DNA from: an uncultured Clostridia bacterium
Lineage (GTDB): Bacteria > Bacillota > Clostridia > Saccharofermentanales > Saccharofermentanaceae
Length of the DNA: 64,000 bases
Assembly: GCA_937876985.1 (NCBI GenBank)
Contig: CALEFT010000031.1
Span: forward strand, 4,035 to 68,034
Reading direction: 5' to 3'
Positions within the stretch are counted from its first letter, which is position 1; each line of letters starts with the position of its first letter. The notes beneath the pieces are model-generated. The model was not told the origin of the DNA. It ran no database searches and saw only the letters and a program-made list of their open reading frames with translations. A program made the position numbers and the translations under genes. This document shows, piece by piece, positions 45,153 through 53,837 of this stretch.

Positions 45153-45290
45153 GTCAAAAAGCAGAACCATAGTTCTCGCCTCAAGCGAATAGTAAAGAGG
45201 CTCATATTTAATGAAGATATCGAATAGATATTTGATTTGGAGTGATTACGAGAACGGTTCGAGCAAGAATTCGTTCTTTTTGTTTTTTTA
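45153..45290 (+). promoter_or_regulatory. infC leader with attenuator, L20-leader-like
   Basis: The leader has a GCCTC/GAGGC hairpin (45178-45201) and ends in an AGAACG/CGTTCT stem (45251-45256 with 45272-45277) followed by TTTTTGTTTTTTT, an intrinsic terminator just before the infC ribosome binding site. In Firmicutes L20 represses its own operon through such a leader. The L20-binding site itself was not mapped here. Confidence 0.65.
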
Positions 45291-45304
45291 AGGAGGTGTT
45301 TTTT

Positions 45305-45826
45305 ATCGCTAAGCCAAACAACAGTCAGATGATTAATGACGATATCAAGTTTAGTAAGGTTCGTCTAATCGATGCAAGCGGCGAGATGGTAGGTGTTGTA
45401 TCAATCGAGCAGGCTAGAGAGGCAGCAGCAGAAGCTGATTTGGATCTTGTATGTATTTCGCCTAATCCAGAGAACCCAGTTTGCAAAGTAATGGACTATG
45501 GTAAGTTCCTTTTCGAACAAGGTAAGCGAGAGAAAGAAGCCAAGAAGAAGCAGAAAGAAACGGAAACTAAGGAGATTGGAATCAAGTTAACAACAGATGT
45601 ACATGACATCGAAGTTAAGCAGAGATCCGTAATCAAGTTCTTGAAGAACGGAGATCGAGTAAAGATTAACATTAGATTCCGTGGCCGTGAGATGGCATAT
45701 CAGCAGCAGGGTTTTGCAGTAATGGAGAAGTTTGCTGAAGGTATTGAAGAATACGGTCAGGTTGATAAGCAACCTAAGATTGAGGGACGTAACATGGTAA
45801 TGTATCTCGTTCCTAAGAAGAATTAA
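45305..45826 (+). CDS. infC: Translation initiation factor IF-3, apparent AUC start
   Basis: Prevents subunit joining and checks initiator tRNA and start codon. With a start at 45305 the protein has 173 residues, the usual size, with the N-domain block FSKVRLIDASGEMVGV, the linker rich in Lys/Glu, and the C-domain (HDIEVKQRSVIKFLKNGDRVKINIRFRGRE). No ATG lies at a fitting place: AGGAGG at 45291-45296 is eight bases before ATC at 45305, in frame with the conserved N-terminus AKPNN. A GTG at 45296 overlaps the ribosome binding site. infC is known to use rare AUU starts for self-control, so AUC fits that scheme. Confidence 0.93.
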   Translation: MAKPNNSQMINDDIKFSKVRLIDASGEMVGVVSIEQAREAAAEADLDLVCISPNPENPVCKVMDYGKFLFEQGKREKEAKKKQKETETKEIGIKLTTDVHDIEVKQRSVIKFLKNGDRVKINIRFRGREMAYQQQGFAVMEKFAEGIEEYGQVDKQPKIEGRNMVMYLVPKKN

Positions 45827-45855
45827 GACAATAATTTTAGAGGAGGACATTAACA

Positions 45856-46053
45856 ATGCCTAAGCAGAAAACACACAGCTCGTCTAAGAAGAGATTTAAG
45901 GTTACAGGTTCAGGTAAGGTGCTACGTGCACAGGCTTTCCGTCGCCACATTCTTAGCAAGAGACCATCTAAGAGAATGAGACATCTTCGTCACAACGCAG
46001 TTTGCTCTGATGCAAACGCTAAGGTAATCAAGAAGATGATTCCTTACATGTAA
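45856..46053 (+). CDS. rpmI: 50S ribosomal protein L35
   Basis: A 65-residue basic protein with the L35 pattern KTHSSSKKRFKVTGSGKV and HILSKRPSKRMRHLR. AGGAGG precedes the ATG by nine bases. It lies between infC and rplT, the universal order. Confidence 0.98.
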   Translation: MPKQKTHSSSKKRFKVTGSGKVLRAQAFRRHILSKRPSKRMRHLRHNAVCSDANAKVIKKMIPYM

Positions 46054-46102
46054 TCTCAAGTAATAATGAAGCTAATATTCGATTTTCTAGGAGGAAAATA
46101 CT

Positions 46103-46456
46103 ATGTCAAGAGTTAAGAGAGGCGTTCGTACAAGAGCACGTCACCGCAAGATTTTGAAGCAGGCAAAGGGATACTTTGGTCACAAGAGTAAGCTCTTCAA
46201 GGTTGCTAATCAGGCTGTAATGAAGTCTGGAAGCTACGCTTATCGTGATCGTAAGGCTAAGAAGAGAGATTTCAGAAAGCTTTGGATTCAGAGAATCAAT
46301 GCTGCAGCTAGAATGAATGGACTTTCATACAGCAAGTTTATGAATGGTCTTAAGAAGGCAAATATCGCACTCGACCGTAAGGTTCTTTCTGATATTGCTA
46401 TCACAGATCCTAAGGGATTTGCTGCTCTTTGTGAGCAGGCTAAGGCTGCACTTTAA
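46103..46456 (+). CDS. rplT: 50S ribosomal protein L20
   Basis: A 117-residue L20 with VKRGVRTRARHRKILKQAKG at the start and RDFRKLWIQRINAAAR in the core. It is likely the regulator of its own operon through the leader upstream of infC. AGGAGG lies eight bases before the ATG. Confidence 0.98.
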   Translation: MSRVKRGVRTRARHRKILKQAKGYFGHKSKLFKVANQAVMKSGSYAYRDRKAKKRDFRKLWIQRINAAARMNGLSYSKFMNGLKKANIALDRKVLSDIAITDPKGFAALCEQAKAAL

Positions 46457-46480
46457 TTTTTATAATAATAGGTGAAATTT

Positions 46481-47293
46481 ATGATAGAAGGTGAAGTTGT
46501 ATCTAGCAAGGAGAATTCTAAGGCTAAGAGGCTTCACCTTCTTCATGATCGTAAGAAGGCATCAGCTCAGGGTGTTGTTTTTATAGAGGGAACACGTCTT
46601 TGTGAGGATGCTCTTAAGTCTGGTATTGTTCCAGAACTTATTTGTTTTACACCGTCTAGAAATGAGCTCGTTACTTCGTGGTGCGAGCTTTTTCAATTGG
46701 ATAGCAAGCTTTCAAGAAATAACTTTCTATGCGTAACTGACGATTTGTTCAGTAAGAAGATTGCTTCTACGAAGAATCCACAGGGCATCGCTATGGTAGT
46801 GCCGCAGCCAAGTTTGGAGAAGGAATTTCCAAATAAGCATAAGGACAAGGCTATATATGTCGTCCTCGAAAATCTCCAGGACCCAGGAAATATGGGTACG
46901 ATTATCCGAATGGCAGATGCCTTTGATTTTGACGCTGTAATTATCACAGAAGGCTGCTGTGACCCGTTCAATGAGAAGACACTTCGTTCTTCAATGGGTT
47001 CATGCTGGCATATTCCTATCATCAAAATTCCTGATGTTGAGAAATTTATGCTTTTCGCGAAGGAGGAGGGAATTACTTCAATTGCTATGCACTTACAAGG
47101 CGAGGTGCTAAGCGAATCTGAGCTTAAGCTTCCAATTGCGTTCTTGATTGGCAACGAGGGCAATGGATTAAGTGAGAGGGCAAGCGGACTTTGTGATAAA
47201 ATGGTAAAAATACCAATGATGGGAGAAGCAGAATCACTTAATGCTGCGTCTGCTGCTTCGATTATTGGATATGTATTATCCACAAAACGATAA
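46481..47293 (+). CDS. SPOUT-class (TrmH/RlmB-like) rRNA 2'-O-methyltransferase
   Basis: A 270-residue RNA methyltransferase with an N-terminal L30e-like RNA-binding part (about 20-110) and a trefoil-knot SAM domain with LENLQDPGNMGTIIR, FLIGNEGNGLS and IPMMGEAESLNAASAASI, the three SpoU motifs. The exact rRNA or tRNA target is not clear. The ATG at 46481 follows AGGTG; a GTG at 46472 overlaps that site. It follows rplT closely and is probably on the same transcript. Confidence 0.9.
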   Translation: MIEGEVVSSKENSKAKRLHLLHDRKKASAQGVVFIEGTRLCEDALKSGIVPELICFTPSRNELVTSWCELFQLDSKLSRNNFLCVTDDLFSKKIASTKNPQGIAMVVPQPSLEKEFPNKHKDKAIYVVLENLQDPGNMGTIIRMADAFDFDAVIITEGCCDPFNEKTLRSSMGSCWHIPIIKIPDVEKFMLFAKEEGITSIAMHLQGEVLSESELKLPIAFLIGNEGNGLSERASGLCDKMVKIPMMGEAESLNAASAASIIGYVLSTKR

Positions 47294-47306
47294 AATAGGG
47301 GGATAT

Positions 47307-47936
47307 ATGCAGGTATTAATTTTAGGTGTATCGACAAAGAGCATGCTTCTTGCAAAGCGCCTTTGTGAAAAGCATGATGTCATCTTAGTTGATGAAAATG
47401 CTTCGGAATTTGCAAGAATAAATAAACTAGATGTAGTTACCATAAATGGAATGATGATTGATACAGTGAAGTTGGAAGAAGCTGGGATTGAAACGGCAGA
47501 TGTAGTTTGCGCACTTAGCGATAGTGAGAATTTGAATTTGGTCTCTGCACAGATTGCACGTAAAAAATATAATGTAAATTGCGTAATTGCATGTGTTTAT
47601 GATACCGAAGAGTATAATATTTTTGAAGGAATGGATATTATTCCTATTTCTGCTACAGATTTAACAGTAGATTCATTTGTTAGAACAATATATAACCATA
47701 ATTCTAGCGATAGCGGTGCAAATGGAGTCTTTATTACAAGTGTTTTCGATAAAGAGACAAAGATTAAGCTCTTTAAGATTAATGGTGAATTAGAAGGCGC
47801 CAAGTTAAAAGATATAAGTGATGCTGACGGTGGTGTTATTGCTGGTGTTGTAAGGAACAATGACTTAATTCAGTATAATCCTGATTTCAAGGTCGAATAT
47901 GGTGACAAAATTTACGTGTTAGACATACTAGAATAA
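47307..47936 (+). CDS. TrkA-type potassium-channel gating protein with degenerate nucleotide motif
   Basis: A 209-residue RCK protein: N-terminal TrkA-N Rossmann fold and C-terminal TrkA-C domain. The glycine motif that binds NAD or ATP reads GVSTKS instead of G-x-G-x-x-G, so this subunit may bind its ligand poorly. A second, intact TrkA gene follows after 12 bases and then the channel gene, suggesting a two-component ring. GGGGGA precedes the ATG at 47307; the frame is open further up but that part overlaps the methyltransferase end. Confidence 0.82.
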   Translation: MQVLILGVSTKSMLLAKRLCEKHDVILVDENASEFARINKLDVVTINGMMIDTVKLEEAGIETADVVCALSDSENLNLVSAQIARKKYNVNCVIACVYDTEEYNIFEGMDIIPISATDLTVDSFVRTIYNHNSSDSGANGVFITSVFDKETKIKLFKINGELEGAKLKDISDADGGVIAGVVRNNDLIQYNPDFKVEYGDKIYVLDILE

Positions 47937-47948
47937 TAGGGGTGTAAA

Positions 47949-48611
47949 ATGAAAGTTGTTATTGTTGGTGCAGGTAAGGTAGGTTATTTTCTTGCAACAG
48001 AGCTATTAAAGGACGGCAAGAAGGTTACTGTAGTTGATATTAGAGAGAAGGCTTGTGTTAATATTGCTAATGACCTGGGTGTTGATGCAATCTGTGCTGA
48101 TGCGTCAACCGTTCAAGGTATTCAAGAGGCATGCGAGGGAGCTGACGTATTTGTTGCATTGACAGGTAAGGATGAAGATAACCTAATTGCTTGTCAAATT
48201 GCAAAGCAGCATTATAAGATTCAAACGACCATTTCTCGAATTAATAATCCAAAGAATAATCTAATTACTTCATATTTTGGAGTAGATAAGTTTTTCTGTG
48301 GAACTGATGTAATTGTTGAGTTGATAGAGAATGAAATAGAATTTGAAGGCATGTCGATTAACACTAAGATTGCAAATTCTGAGCATGTCATTGTTGAGTT
48401 CTATTTATCTCCAAGCTCTTCCGCTTGTGAAAAGAAACTTTCTGAATATAAATTTGTTAAGGATTCCAAAGTCGTTGTTATCACTTCATCAGATGGCAAA
48501 ACAATAACTCCGTCAGGTGATACGATAATGCATGCTGGTGATAATATGCTAATGGTATGTAGAAAAAAGTATTTATATGATGTTTGGAAAGTGATGGTAA
48601 AGGTAGACTAA
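47949..48611 (+). CDS. trkA: Trk system potassium uptake protein TrkA
   Basis: A 220-residue RCK protein with an intact GAGKVGYFLA nucleotide motif (residues 7-16), an acidic residue at the end of the second strand (VVDIR), and a C-terminal TrkA-C domain. It gates the TrkH channel encoded next, whose start overlaps its stop (TAATG). TrkA-C domains are common c-di-AMP receptors in Firmicutes, which would tie this operon to the cdaA gene near the window start; that link is inference. Confidence 0.92.
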   Translation: MKVVIVGAGKVGYFLATELLKDGKKVTVVDIREKACVNIANDLGVDAICADASTVQGIQEACEGADVFVALTGKDEDNLIACQIAKQHYKIQTTISRINNPKNNLITSYFGVDKFFCGTDVIVELIENEIEFEGMSINTKIANSEHVIVEFYLSPSSSACEKKLSEYKFVKDSKVVVITSSDGKTITPSGDTIMHAGDNMLMVCRKKYLYDVWKVMVKVD

Positions 48612-50017
48612 TGCTAGTACGTAGAACAATAAAGCAGAGATTAATTGATTGGTTGTTTGCAAATCCTGGAAGAATAATTGTGCTAAGTTTTATTTTTGTT
48701 ATTCTGATAGGAACAATTTTGTTATCTTTGCCTTTTGCTACATATAAGGATGTTGACTTCTCTATATTTGATGCTTTATTCACTTCTGTCTCAGCAACAT
48801 GCGTTACTGGATTGATAGTTACGGATACTGCAACGTCGTTTACACTGTTTGGGAAGATCGTTATAATCATCTTGATACAAATAGGTGGACTTGGTCTTGT
48901 TACTATTACTTCATTTGCTCTTTCTGTTATCAACAAGAAGGTCAGTTTTAAGACAAGACAAATTGCATTAGAGACTGCCGGTGCATTTACTTTTACAGAA
49001 ACAAATACTTTACTTAAGTTTATAATTGGTATTACTTTTATATTTGAATTTCTAGGTGCAATAATTCTATCTATAGAATATGTCCCTGTATTTGGTTTGA
49101 TGGAAGGTGTCGGGAAGGCAACTTTCCAGTCTATATCTGCATATTGTAATGCTGGCTTTGATTTGATGGGAGATACAACTTTTGGACCTTATTCTAGTTT
49201 GACCGGTCTTGCTACGAATCACACAGTGCTTTTTACAACATCTCTCCTTATTGTGTTTGGCGGTTTAGGCTTTGTTGTTTGGGTTGATTTATTCAAATTT
49301 AGACAAAGAAGAAGATTGCTATTACATACGAAGGTTACATTGCTTTTTACAGTAATGCTTCTATTAATTGGTATGATTATGGTATTAGTATTTGAGTGGA
49401 ATAATCCTAATACTATTGGTCAAGAAACTTTTAGTTTTTCCGATAAGATTGTTAATGCATTCATGCAGTCAGTTACATATAGGACAGCTGGCTTTAACTC
49501 TTTGGATTTGGCATCATTAACTGATGCTTCTAAGGCAACAGGAATTGTTTTAATGTTTATTGGAGCTGGTTCTGGTTCTACAGGCGGTGGTGTAAAAATC
49601 ACTACCATTGCAATTATTCTTTACACAGTAATTAGTGAGATTAAAGGAAGCTCGGACACCATTATTTACAAAAATATAGTACCAAATAATATTGTTAGAA
49701 GAGCTGTAGCAATTCTGTTTGTCGGTATTACTACAGTAGCAACCTTCTCTATTGCTGTAGCAATGTTCGAGTATGAGAAAATTATGCAAGGAGCATTTAG
49801 TTTTGTTGATATTGTCTTTGAAATGGCTTCTGCATTTGCGACAGTTGGACTTTCCTCGATAGGCACAGGAAATCTTTGTGTATTTAGCAAATTGTTTATT
49901 ATTGTTGCTATGTATCTAGGCAGAGTTGGACCAATTGCATTGCTTCTCTCATTTGTAATGAAGGACAAAAACAAAACCGCAAAGGTTTATCCAGAAGGCC
50001 AAATTCATATTGGATAA
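48611..50017 (+). CDS. trkH: TrkH/KtrB-type potassium transporter subunit
   Basis: The membrane pore for K+ (or Na+/K+) uptake. The 468-residue protein has about ten hydrophobic segments arranged as four M1-P-M2 repeats; selectivity-loop sequences such as SVSATCVTGL, AYCNAGFDLMG, YRTAGFNSLD and ATVGLSSIGTG are visible, each with the expected glycine. It overlaps trkA by one base. AT-rich codons (AAA, ATA) are more frequent than in the housekeeping genes upstream. Confidence 0.93.
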   Translation: MLVRRTIKQRLIDWLFANPGRIIVLSFIFVILIGTILLSLPFATYKDVDFSIFDALFTSVSATCVTGLIVTDTATSFTLFGKIVIIILIQIGGLGLVTITSFALSVINKKVSFKTRQIALETAGAFTFTETNTLLKFIIGITFIFEFLGAIILSIEYVPVFGLMEGVGKATFQSISAYCNAGFDLMGDTTFGPYSSLTGLATNHTVLFTTSLLIVFGGLGFVVWVDLFKFRQRRRLLLHTKVTLLFTVMLLLIGMIMVLVFEWNNPNTIGQETFSFSDKIVNAFMQSVTYRTAGFNSLDLASLTDASKATGIVLMFIGAGSGSTGGGVKITTIAIILYTVISEIKGSSDTIIYKNIVPNNIVRRAVAILFVGITTVATFSIAVAMFEYEKIMQGAFSFVDIVFEMASAFATVGLSSIGTGNLCVFSKLFIIVAMYLGRVGPIALLLSFVMKDKNKTAKVYPEGQIHIG

Positions 50018-50053
50018 ATGTTGAGAAAGAATGCTTTTCGAGAAAGAAAATTG

Positions 50054-50077
50054 TGCTATTAAGCGAAATAGCATTTG
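50054..50077 (+). terminator. Terminator-like hairpin after trkH
   Basis: TGCTATT and AATAGCA pair perfectly around AAGCGA and are followed by TTTG. The word GCTTTTCGAG lies just upstream at 50033-50042. Confidence 0.55.
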
Positions 50078-50092
50078 TATGCGTTAAATCAT

Positions 50093-50122
50093 TTGACAAA
50101 AGGCGTCCATAAACTCTATAAT
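50093..50122 (+). promoter_or_regulatory. Promoter of the aconitase-citrate synthase pair
   Basis: TTGACA at 50093-50098 and TATAAT at 50117-50122 are perfect consensus with an 18-base spacer. Confidence 0.85.
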
Positions 50123-50167
50123 CCCTTAGTATTTATAATTATTATAATAATAAGGAGAGTTATAACT

Positions 50168-52102
50168 ATGGGATTAACTATTTCGCAGAAGATTATCAAG
50201 GACCACTTGCTATCAGGACAGATGGAGGTAGGACAGGAAGTGTCAATTAGAATTGACCAGACTCTTACACAGGATTCTACTGGTACAATGGCATATCTAC
50301 AATTTGAGGCGATTGGAGTACCTAGAGTTAAGACAAAACTCTCAGTTGCATATATTGATCACAACACAATTCAGAGCGGATTCGAGAACGCTGACGACCA
50401 CAAGTATATTCAGACAGTAACAAGTAAGCACGGTATTCGTTTCTCTAGACCAGGTAACGGTGTTTGCCACCAGGTACACATTGAGAGATTTGGTGTTCCG
50501 GGTCAGACACTTCTTGGCTCTGACTCACACACACCAACATGCGGTGGTATCGGTATGCTAGCAATTGGTGCTGGCGGACTTGATGTTGCAGTAGCAATGG
50601 GTGGTGGACCATACTTCATCACAATGCCAAAGATGGTTAGAGTTACACTTAAGAATAAGCTTGCTCCATGGGCAACAGCTAAGGATATCATTCTTGAGGT
50701 TCTACGCATCATGACAGTTAAGGGTGGTGTAGGTAAGATTGTAGAGTATGCTGGTGACGGACTTGCATCTCTTACAGTTCCAGAGAGAGCTACTATCACA
50801 AACATGGGTGCTGAGCTTGGTGCTACAACATCTATTTTCCCATCTGATGATGTTACTAAGGCTTTCCTTAAGGCACAGGATAGAGAAGATGCTTGGATTG
50901 AGCTTAAGGCTGATGAGGACGCAGTTTACGATGAAGAAATCGAGATTGACCTTGCTACACTTCGTCCACTTATTGCAAAGCCACATATGCCAGATCAGGT
51001 TGTAAGTGTAAGCGAGATTGCTGGACTTAAGGTTGATCAGGTTTGTATCGGTTCTTGTACAAATTCTTCCTTGTACGATATGCTCAAGGTTGCTAAGATT
51101 TTGAAGGGACATACAGTTCACCCAGATGTATCTCTTGCAATTGCTCCTGGTTCTAAGCAGGTATTTAATATGCTCGCAGAGTGTGGTGCTCTTGCAGACA
51201 TGATTGCTGCTGGTGCACGTATTCTTGAGTGTGCATGTGGTCCATGTATCGGTATGGGACAGTCTCCTAAGACAGACGCAGTATCCTTAAGAACAAACAA
51301 TAGAAACTTCTATGCTCGTTCTGGAACAGCATCTGCTTCTATTTATCTTGTAAGCCCAGAGGTTGCAGCAGTAGCAGCAATTACTGGTGAAGTTACAGAT
51401 CCAATTACATTTGGTGAGCCACCAGTAGTTACAATGCCTGATTCATTCATGGTAAATGACAATATGATTATCATGCCAGCAGCTAGTGCTGATGATGTAG
51501 AAGTAGTAAGAGGTCCAAACATTAAGCCATTCCCAGTGAATGTTGCTTTGCCTGATGAGGTTAACGGTAAGTGTCTTGTTAAGCTTGAGGATAACATCAC
51601 AACAGACCACATCATGCCATCTAACTCTAAGTTACTTCCATTCAGATCTAATGTTCCATATCTTGCAGATTTCTGCCTCACACCATCTGATCCAGAGTTC
51701 CCAGCAAGAGCTAAAGAATTTGGCGGTGGATTCATCGTTGGTGGTTCTAACTATGGCCAGGGATCTTCTCGTGAGCACGCTGCACTTGCTCCACTACAGC
51801 TTGGTGTTAAGGGTGTAATTGCAGTATCCTTCGCAAGAATTCACATGGCAAACCTTATCAACAATGGTATTTTGCCACTCACATTTGCTGATAGCGCAGA
51901 TTATGACATGCTTGATATGCTTGATGATCTCACAATTGAGAATGCTCGTGAGCAGGTAGCTGATGCTGTAAATGGTAAGGAAATCGTTGTAAAGAACCTT
52001 ACAAAGGGAACAAGCTTCAACGTAAAGCTCGACATTTCCGACAGACAGAAGGGAATGCTTCTTTCTGGTGGCTTGTTGAATTATACAAGAGAGCAGGCGT
52101 AA
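50168..52102 (+). CDS. acn: Aconitate hydratase (short, about 640-residue type)
   Basis: Converts citrate to isocitrate. The 644-residue protein has LLGSDSHTPTCGGIGMLAIGAGG, the [4Fe-4S] cysteine in CIGSCTNSS and the paired cysteines in CACGPCIGMG, then the swivel domain with NYGQGSSREHAAL. The length fits the short aconitase family common in anaerobes, not the 890-residue AcnA. AAGGAG lies ten bases before the ATG. With the next gene it gives the first part of an oxidative branch toward 2-oxoglutarate and glutamate; isocitrate dehydrogenase is not in the window. Confidence 0.95.
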   Translation: MGLTISQKIIKDHLLSGQMEVGQEVSIRIDQTLTQDSTGTMAYLQFEAIGVPRVKTKLSVAYIDHNTIQSGFENADDHKYIQTVTSKHGIRFSRPGNGVCHQVHIERFGVPGQTLLGSDSHTPTCGGIGMLAIGAGGLDVAVAMGGGPYFITMPKMVRVTLKNKLAPWATAKDIILEVLRIMTVKGGVGKIVEYAGDGLASLTVPERATITNMGAELGATTSIFPSDDVTKAFLKAQDREDAWIELKADEDAVYDEEIEIDLATLRPLIAKPHMPDQVVSVSEIAGLKVDQVCIGSCTNSSLYDMLKVAKILKGHTVHPDVSLAIAPGSKQVFNMLAECGALADMIAAGARILECACGPCIGMGQSPKTDAVSLRTNNRNFYARSGTASASIYLVSPEVAAVAAITGEVTDPITFGEPPVVTMPDSFMVNDNMIIMPAASADDVEVVRGPNIKPFPVNVALPDEVNGKCLVKLEDNITTDHIMPSNSKLLPFRSNVPYLADFCLTPSDPEFPARAKEFGGGFIVGGSNYGQGSSREHAALAPLQLGVKGVIAVSFARIHMANLINNGILPLTFADSADYDMLDMLDDLTIENAREQVADAVNGKEIVVKNLTKGTSFNVKLDISDRQKGMLLSGGLLNYTREQA

Positions 52103-52108
52103 TTAATA

Positions 52109-53494
52109 ATGTTTGACGTAGAGAATAAGAATAAGAAAATAGAAGAAATAACAAAGGTTGCTATTGAGAAGGCACACATTAATCCAACAATGTACACACG
52201 CTACAATGTTAAGCGTGGACTTCGTAACAACGATGGAACAGGTGTACTTGTAGGTCTTACTGAAGTTGGTGAGGTTATGAGTTACATTGTTGATGATAGC
52301 GAGCGTGTTCCTGTTGAAGGAAAGCTTTTCTATCAGGGCTATGAGGTGTCTGAGTTAGTTGACGGATTCTATTCTCAGGGCAGATTCGGATTCGAGGAAA
52401 TCGCATTCTTGCTAATTACTGGAGAGCTTCCAACTAGAGAAGAATTAGATGATTTCGATAAGCTACTTAAGAGCTGTCGTAATCTTCCCGATGGATTTAC
52501 TGAGGATATGATTCTTAAGGCACCAAGTCCAGATGTAATGAATAAGCTAGCTCGTTCTGTACTTGCACTTTATTCATATGACAACAATCCGGATTCTATC
52601 GACCTAGAGAATGTAGTTCGTCAATGTATAAACTTGATTGCTAGATTCCCAGTGCTTATTTCATATGGATATATGGCTAGAAGACATTATATTGAGCAAA
52701 AGAGCCTATATTTACGTTCTCCTAAGCCAGAATACAATACGGCACAGAACATCCTCTACTTAATTCGTAAGGATGGAAAGTTTACAGACCTAGAAGCAAA
52801 GATTCTCGATTTGGTATTGTGCCTACATGCTGAACATGGTGGTGGTAATAACTCATCTTTTGTTACACATGCAGTGTCTTCAACAGGCTCTGATACATAT
52901 TCAGTAATTGCTGCAGCAATCGGTTCTCTTAAGGGTCCACAGCATGGTGGTGCGTCTAACAAGGCATTCGCGATGATGACTGAGCTTGGAGAGAATGTAA
53001 AGGATTGGGAGAGCGATGAAGAGGTAAGTGCTTATCTTGAGAAGATTCTTCGTAAGGAAGCTTTCGATAAGTCTGGATTAATCTATGGTATTGGACATGC
53101 AGTTTATACTCTTTCCGATCCAAGAACAAAGCTTCTTAGCAAATATGCACGTGAATTAGCAGTAGCTTGTGGACAAGAAGATAAGTACAACTTGTATCTC
53201 AAGGTAGAGAAGCTTGCACCTAAGGTATTTGCTGAAGTAAAGAACTCAGAGAAGATTGTATGTGCTAACGTAGATTTCTTTGCTGGCTTCGTATATTCCA
53301 TGCTCGATATTCCAGAGGTTCTTAATACTCCGCTATTTGCTTGTGCACGTATTGCTGGCTGGAGTGCACACCGTATAGAAGAATTAGTTTCTGGCGGAAG
53401 AATAATGCGTCCTGCATATAAGTGCGTAAATAAGCGTCGCGGATATGTGAAGATGGAAGATCGCGATGCTGTACTTGAGAAGAATAATGATTGA
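52109..53494 (+). CDS. Citrate/2-methylcitrate synthase
   Basis: Condenses oxaloacetate with acetyl-CoA (or propionyl-CoA). The 461-residue protein has an N-terminal extension and the catalytic set HAEHGGGNNSSF, GSLKGPQHGGAS, GIGHAVYTLSDPR and the late Asp/Arg region. The motif GHAVY with the HGG pair is typical of the type II synthases of Lachnospiraceae. It starts six bases after aconitase with no clear ribosome binding site, which suggests coupled translation. Citrate rather than methylcitrate is likely from the aconitase neighbour. Confidence 0.93.
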   Translation: MFDVENKNKKIEEITKVAIEKAHINPTMYTRYNVKRGLRNNDGTGVLVGLTEVGEVMSYIVDDSERVPVEGKLFYQGYEVSELVDGFYSQGRFGFEEIAFLLITGELPTREELDDFDKLLKSCRNLPDGFTEDMILKAPSPDVMNKLARSVLALYSYDNNPDSIDLENVVRQCINLIARFPVLISYGYMARRHYIEQKSLYLRSPKPEYNTAQNILYLIRKDGKFTDLEAKILDLVLCLHAEHGGGNNSSFVTHAVSSTGSDTYSVIAAAIGSLKGPQHGGASNKAFAMMTELGENVKDWESDEEVSAYLEKILRKEAFDKSGLIYGIGHAVYTLSDPRTKLLSKYARELAVACGQEDKYNLYLKVEKLAPKVFAEVKNSEKIVCANVDFFAGFVYSMLDIPEVLNTPLFACARIAGWSAHRIEELVSGGRIMRPAYKCVNKRRGYVKMEDRDAVLEKNND

Positions 53495-53837
53495 TAAATA
53501 AAGCTTTGCTATTTTATCGATTGTTAGCTAGTAAGTATAATCATGTAAATTTTATCAAATAGGATTTTTATCGTAGTTTGAGCAGTGTTTTCTTGATTGG
53601 AAATTGCTTGATTTACGATAGAAATTCTTTTTTTGCTTTTTTATCGTATTGGATTTGTTACGGATGAATCTAGTTTGAGCCTTAAAGAGGGTTTATAAAC
53701 CATCCATCCCCAACTAGAGGAGCAGGTTAATTGTCTGTTCCTCATTTTGGTAAATCATATTTTAATAGGTTTTTTTTGAGTAAATATGTGATATAGTCAA
53801 CAGAGAGAAAGCTTTGAATTTGATGGAGAGAAAGCAA
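53495..53837 (+). other. Gene-free AT-rich region after citrate synthase
   Basis: No credible frame is seen. It contains four copies of a TTATCG-type word (53514, 53567, inverted near 53614, 53641), a ten-base direct repeat TAGTTTGAGC (53574-53583 and 53671-53680), an intrinsic terminator at 53716-53742 and an extended -10 near 53787-53797 for the next gene. Confidence 0.6.
53716..53748 (+). terminator. Intrinsic terminator in the 53.5-53.8 kb gap
   Basis: GAGGAGCAG and CTGTTCCTC form a nine-pair stem with one G-U pair, followed by ATTTTGG. It lies over 200 bases after citrate synthase. Confidence 0.7.

Noticed and set aside
46693..47355. 220-residue minus-strand frame opposite the SPOUT methyltransferase
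   Set aside because: Ser/Pro/Ile-rich mirror of the real gene with no start signals.
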